Assembly: GCA_038529265.1 (NCBI GenBank) | Contig: JBCBDX010000002.1 | Span: 248,001 to 312,000, forward strand | Direction: 5' to 3' | Length of the DNA: 64,000 bases | Origin: JBCBDX01 sp038529265 | GTDB taxonomy: Bacteria; Pseudomonadota; Alphaproteobacteria; Rhizobiales; Rhizobiaceae | In this document: piece by piece, positions 60,721-64,000 of the stretch | Position numbering within the stretch: the stretch's first letter is position 1 | Layout of the letters: each line of letters starts with the position of its first letter | Program-made: the position numbers and the translations under genes | Notes under the pieces: model-generated | Told to the model about the DNA's origin: nothing | Seen by the model: the letters and a program-made list of their open reading frames with translations, nothing else | Database searches by the model: none

Positions 60721-61158
60721 ATGGACGCACAAGTCTATGGTGGCGGCGAGATGACCAAACGGCCTTTATGGCGCGCAATGGGACGTGGCGCGCGTGGCAG
60801 ATGTCCGTCATGTGGCGAAACAATATTGTTTCATGGCTTCCTCAGTACTGTCGATGAGTGCGCGAACTGTGGCGAGCATATCGGGCATCACCGGGCAGAC
60901 GACCTGCCGCCCTATCTCAATATTTTCATCGTTGGGCACGTGGTTGTTGGTGCCATGTTACTTGTCATGCGTGTCACTGACTGGGGCCCGTGGTTTCACC
61001 TGGCCATTTGGGGACCAATCACCCTTGTGATGACTCTTATGCTGATGCGTCCGCTAAAGGGTGCGGTCATCGGCCTGCAATGGGCAAACCGCATGCATGG
61101 CTTTGGCGGTCAAACCGACGAACATCTGGAACTGCTTCAGCAATCGCATAATGACTGA
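60721..61158 (+). CDS. DUF983 membrane protein with a zinc-ribbon-like N-terminus
   Basis: 145 residues. Cysteine pairs C28-PS-C31 and C47-AN-C50 form a likely zinc ribbon before two membrane segments (about 68-90 and 95-113). The motifs RGRCPSCGETILFHGFL, CANCGEHIGHHRADDLPPYLNIFIVGHVVV and LMLMRPLKGAVIGLQWANRMHGFGG are DUF983 hallmarks. Function unknown; some relatives sit near cytochrome oxidase genes. It starts 6 bases after rnr and its last 8 bases overlap the NUDIX gene. Confidence 0.92.
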   Translation: MDAQVYGGGEMTKRPLWRAMGRGARGRCPSCGETILFHGFLSTVDECANCGEHIGHHRADDLPPYLNIFIVGHVVVGAMLLVMRVTDWGPWFHLAIWGPITLVMTLMLMRPLKGAVIGLQWANRMHGFGGQTDEHLELLQQSHND

Positions 61159-61789
61159 TGAGACGGTTGCAGACTTCGACCCTCGCCATGTAGCGGCGCG
61201 GCACAAGAACACGCGCCCCAAACCGGCGGCCAGCATAATACTCGTCAAGCCGACACCAAACGGCCACAGCTTTTTAATGGGCAAGCGGGCTGAAACACTC
61301 GCGTTTCTTCCCGGATATTTCGTCTTTCCCGGTGGTCGCTTGGAGAGAGAAGATCGCGATAAGTCAGCAGCGATGCCTAGAAGGAGCGAGAAAATAGGCC
61401 CCCTCGCCCAAGGGCTTGCCGCCTGCGCGTTGCGAGAACTGACGGAAGAAACCGGCCTTCTGGCACCGGAAAACGCTCAGCTGGTTTATGTGGCACGAGC
61501 CATCACGCCACCGCGCCACATACGCCGCTATGACACTCGGTTTTTTGCCACGATTGTTGACCGGGACTATGGGCTGAAACAGGCAATCTCACCACAGGAC
61601 GATGAACTCGATCCCATCGATTGGTTCATGCGTAGCGACATCCCGCCGGAGAAGCTCCACAGAATAACAGCGCTAGTCCTTGATACGGTTGAAACAGGCT
61701 TGAGAGCAGCATCCAAGCTGGAAGCGAGCGAACTGCCTGTGCCTTGTTTTCGCTTTCGCAACGGCAAACCGGTCGTGGAGTATGACTGA
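61151..61789 (+). CDS. NUDIX hydrolase family protein
   Basis: 212 residues from the ATG at 61151, overlapping the DUF983 gene by 8 bases; the frame before it lies inside that gene and is rejected. FLPGYFVFPGGRLEREDRD is followed by the core NUDIX box ACALRELTEETGLL with the metal-binding glutamates, separated by a longer loop than in MutT, as in NUDT7/NUDT19-like proteins that often act on CoA or similar pyrophosphates. The C-terminal part (FMRSDIPPEKLHRITALVLDTV) is helical. Substrate not assigned. Confidence 0.9.
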   Translation: MTDETVADFDPRHVAARHKNTRPKPAASIILVKPTPNGHSFLMGKRAETLAFLPGYFVFPGGRLEREDRDKSAAMPRRSEKIGPLAQGLAACALRELTEETGLLAPENAQLVYVARAITPPRHIRRYDTRFFATIVDRDYGLKQAISPQDDELDPIDWFMRSDIPPEKLHRITALVLDTVETGLRAASKLEASELPVPCFRFRNGKPVVEYD

Positions 61790-61879
61790 CGCTTGACATT
61801 CACAGCGCAATCCTTATTCAGGCGATCACCGAGGCGCGGCCAACCCGCGCCCTTTTGTTTTTCAAGCTGAGTGAGCGCC

Positions 61880-62047
61880 ATGGCCAAGGCAACAACAATC
61901 AAAATCAAGCTGCAGTCCACTGCAGACACCGGCTTTTTCTACGTAACGAAGAAGAACAGCCGCACCATGACCGAGAAAATGGTCAAGACAAAGTACGACC
62001 CGATCGCGCGCAAGCACGTCGAGTTCAAGGAAACCAAAATCAAGTAA
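61880..62047 (+). CDS. rpmG: 50S ribosomal protein L33
   Basis: 55 residues: MAKATTIKIKLQSTADTGFF and onward through YVTKKNSRTMTEKMVKTKYD to KHVEFKETKIK, the complete L33 sequence pattern. It has no cysteines, so this is the zinc-independent (C-minus) form. GTGAG precedes the ATG by a few bases. It is 90 bases downstream of the NUDIX gene and is followed by a strong intrinsic terminator, marking the end of the topA-rnr-DUF983-NUDIX-rpmG run. Confidence 0.97.
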   Translation: MAKATTIKIKLQSTADTGFFYVTKKNSRTMTEKMVKTKYDPIARKHVEFKETKIK

Positions 62048-62071
62048 GCTTGTTTTTCGGGATCTAGAGTC

Positions 62072-62100
62072 AGCCGCTGGGTCCGCACAGCGGCTTTTTT
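62072..62100 (+). terminator. Rho-independent terminator after rpmG
   Basis: AGCCGCTG (62072-62079) pairs perfectly with CAGCGGCT (62088-62095) around an 8-base loop, and a run of six T follows (62095-62100). It lies 25 bases past the rpmG stop, and its T-run touches the end of the convergent pleD gene. Confidence 0.9.
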
Positions 62101-63473
62101 CATGCAGCGTCGGCGATCACTTGGTTACGACCAGCTTCTTTGGCCGCGTAGAGAGCCTGATCTGCCTTACGCAGCAAAGCTGACGGATCAGTGCCTTCGG
62201 CGTCTGCCAGTGTTGCCACACCAATGCTTGTTGTCAGATCAATGGACCGCCCGTCTGCCAGTTTAAACGGCGTCTCTGCCACTTCTTCTCGCAGTCGCTC
62301 GGCAACGTCTTGCGCAAGGATAGCCGACGTATCCGGCATGACGATTACAAATTCTTCGCCACCATAGCGGCATGCCAAATCGATGCCGCGAACACTGGCC
62401 CGCAATCTACGCGCAAACTCGCGCAGAACATCGTCTCCACCTTCATGGCCATAGGTGTCATTGACGCTCTTAAAGTGATCGATATCGGTAATCAGGAGCG
62501 ATAAGGCACGCTCCCGGTTTACTGCCCGCTCAACAAGCGTTTTCAAATGCGTATCGAGATAGCGGCGGTTATGCAGCCCCGTCAGGCCGTCGGTTACTGC
62601 CAATTCAATAGATTCAGCCAAGTTGGCACGCAAACCATCATGATAGCGCTTGCGTCGGACTTGTGTGTTCAGCCGGGCCAAGAACTCATTGGGGTCGACC
62701 GGGCGAACCATATAGTCATTGACGCCAAGCTCGAGTGCCCGTGCGATAAGAGCATTGTCTTCGGTGTCTGAAGACAAGACGATCGGTAAGAAACGCGTGT
62801 GATTGTTGGAGCGTATCTGGCTTACAAATCGCAGCGGATCGTAGTCGGCCATTTCGGCGGCAACGATGATGCAATCATGATTGCCTTGCGCGACTGTTTC
62901 CAGCGCTTCCACTGCACATGTTATGTGTTGTGCCTGCGCCTGGCCACGCATTGCCGCAACAAAGCGTTCTGCGGCCGCGGTGCGGTGGTCAACAATCAAA
63001 ACACTAGGTTGCTGGTTCTCGTTTTCGCCCTGGTTGCCGAGCAACTCGCGTAGCGCAATGTCGCGCGTCGTGTTTGCCCGCAAACGAAGTTCATCGGTCA
63101 GCATTTTGAGCCGGATCAAGCTTTTTACGCGCGACAGCAGCTGCATCTCGTTGACCGGCTTGGTCAGAAAATCATCAGCCCCAGCCTCAAGCCCTTTTAC
63201 GCGATCTGCCATCTGATCGAGCGCTGTGACCATAATGATGGGAATATGCGCAAGCGCCGGGTTGCTTTTCACGCGTTGACAAACCTCAAATCCATCAATG
63301 CCGGGCATCATAATGTCCAGCAACATCAAATCGATTTGTTCATTATCAAGAATGGACAACGCATCAGCGCCATTGGAAGCGGAAAACACTTCAAAATAGT
63401 CACGCTCAAGGCGCGCAGTCAGCAAGTCGACATTCACTTTCACATCGTCGACAACGAGTATGCGGGCAGTCAT
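62100..63473 (-). CDS. pleD: PleD-type diguanylate cyclase response regulator (REC-REC-GGDEF)
   Basis: 457 residues from the ATG at 63473; the upstream extension to 63518 overlaps divK and is rejected. The first REC domain (1-120) has phospho-acceptor D53 in LLDIMMPGIDG and TKP lysine in DDFLTKPVNE. The second REC (about 155-275) looks degenerate, with IIVAAEMADYD where the aspartate should be. The GGDEF domain carries GGEEF in ACRYGGEEFVIV (near 370) and an inhibitory-site RxxD as RGID five residues before it, so c-di-GMP feedback is expected. In Caulobacter PleD drives polar development and DivK lies upstream, as here. Confidence 0.96.
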   Translation of the reverse strand: MTARILVVDDVKVNVDLLTARLERDYFEVFSASNGADALSILDNEQIDLMLLDIMMPGIDGFEVCQRVKSNPALAHIPIIMVTALDQMADRVKGLEAGADDFLTKPVNEMQLLSRVKSLIRLKMLTDELRLRANTTRDIALRELLGNQGENENQQPSVLIVDHRTAAAERFVAAMRGQAQAQHITCAVEALETVAQGNHDCIIVAAEMADYDPLRFVSQIRSNNHTRFLPIVLSSDTEDNALIARALELGVNDYMVRPVDPNEFLARLNTQVRRKRYHDGLRANLAESIELAVTDGLTGLHNRRYLDTHLKTLVERAVNRERALSLLITDIDHFKSVNDTYGHEGGDDVLREFARRLRASVRGIDLACRYGGEEFVIVMPDTSAILAQDVAERLREEVAETPFKLADGRSIDLTTSIGVATLADAEGTDPSALLRKADQALYAAKEAGRNQVIADAA

Positions 63474-63514
63474 GGTCGTGTCTTCTCCGGCGTCAATTGA
63501 CCGCCAAAGGACGG

Positions 63515-63889
63515 TCACAGATCGCCAAGATACGACTTAATGGTTTCAATAAAATTAGGAACCGAGATTGGTTTGGAGATGTAGCCTTCGCACCCGCCCT
63601 GACGGATGCGTTCCTCGTCACCCTTCATGGCAAACGCCGTTACTGCGATCACTGGTATCTTGTGCAGATCATCATCTGCCTTCAGCCACTTTGTAACTTC
63701 CAAACCGGAGACTTCAGGCAACTGGATATCCATCAAGATAAGATCGGGTCTATGAAGACGGGCCAGATCCAGTGCTTCAAGGCCGTTTTGAGTACGCACT
63801 GTCTCATACCCACTTGCCTCTATGAGATCGCGAAAGAGCTTCATGTTGAGCTCATTATCTTCAACGATCATCACCTTTTTGGCTGACAT
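63515..63889 (-). CDS. divK: DivK, single-domain cell-cycle response regulator
   Basis: 124 residues, a lone REC domain. Acidic pocket residues E10 and D11, phospho-acceptor D54 in LILMDIQLPEVSG, T in VIAVTAFAM and the conserved lysine in GYISKPISV are all present. DivK links the kinases DivJ and PleC to CckA-CtrA control of the cell cycle in alphaproteobacteria. The identity rests on single-domain form, sequence and the adjacent pleD 41 bases downstream. 63890-64000 is upstream sequence with no gene. Confidence 0.95.
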   Translation of the reverse strand: MSAKKVMIVEDNELNMKLFRDLIEASGYETVRTQNGLEALDLARLHRPDLILMDIQLPEVSGLEVTKWLKADDDLHKIPVIAVTAFAMKGDEERIRQGGCEGYISKPISVPNFIETIKSYLGDL

Positions 63890-64000
63890 TTGAATTCCAA
63901 ACTCCGGAGTTCTGAGCGAATCATTTCTATTTCAACTAGTCTAAGCCGACCACATCTCGGCGATACACCCCGCAAAACAATGAAAGCTTTAATCCATGGG

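Noticed and set aside
63960..64000. CtrA-like site upstream of divK
   Set aside because: On the minus strand only one TTAA half is good; the second half does not match.

Overview
The window reads as a core chromosomal segment of an alphaproteobacterium, most likely a member of the Hyphomicrobiales (Rhizobiales). The pointers are: a suf operon headed by an IscS-type desulfurase with an Irr-like box; the order aminotransferase-hom-glpX-recJ; accB-accC-aat followed by DUF2155 and an NDUFA12-type complex I subunit; DivK next to PleD; a class I PHA synthase; an RNase E with a charged insertion in its S1 domain; and a pyrC-like gene lacking the first metal histidine behind pyrB. GC is moderate by eye, which would suit a marine genus, but I cannot name one. 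I see no prophage, insertion sequence, integron, CRISPR array, rRNA or tRNA.

Layout. 1-4768 (minus): iscS, sufB, a small exported protein of unknown function, sufC and the first 246 codons of sufD, which runs off the left edge. 4922-16994: alpha/beta hydrolase, anmK, tyrS, a 1149-residue AsmA/YhdP-like envelope protein, a Bcp-type peroxiredoxin, a DUF455 ferritin-like protein, an M23 peptidase, recJ and glpX. 17124-20302 (minus): an unknown lipoprotein, an AlaC/DapL-like aminotransferase and homoserine dehydrogenase. 20449-25875: phaC, sfsA, map, radC, then prfB with a textbook +1 frameshift site. 25966-32911: PBP1A and AmiC for the cell wall (minus), a 511-base gap, then rne (plus).

32942-42264: a second aminotransferase, an M48-TPR peptidase, a DsbA-like thiol oxidoreductase, aroQ, accBC, aat, DUF2155, NDUFA12, a secreted six-cysteine protein, a LysE-type exporter, DUF2805 and a GNAT acetyltransferase. 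42301-48491 (minus): the GatCAB amidotransferase genes, split up. gatC and gatA are followed by a secreted VWA-PAN-repeat protein, then gatB, then a ydcF-like gene, and beyond that a short diverged copy of the gatB 3' end. 48566-55579: a TVP38-family membrane protein, ruvX, a DUF6105-like membrane protein, an AEC transporter, pyrB with its pyrC-like partner, plsY, dprA and a small helical protein. 55795-62047: the overlapping run topA-rnr-DUF983-NUDIX-rpmG, closed by a good intrinsic terminator. 62100-63889 (minus): divK-pleD.

Most of the window is housekeeping: Fe-S assembly, translation (TyrS, RF2, GatCAB, Aat, L33, Map), RNA decay (RNase E, RNase R), DNA topology and repair (TopA, RecJ, RuvX, DprA), envelope growth, fatty acid and phospholipid synthesis (AccBC, PlsY) and cell-cycle signalling. 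I did not find a clearly novel multi-gene system. The items most worth a second look are the exported protein inside sufB-sufC, the candidate Irr operator, the gatB tail remnant beside ydcF, the roughly 25-residue insertion in GatA, the VWA-PAN protein with four tandem repeats, and the unassigned rne leader.
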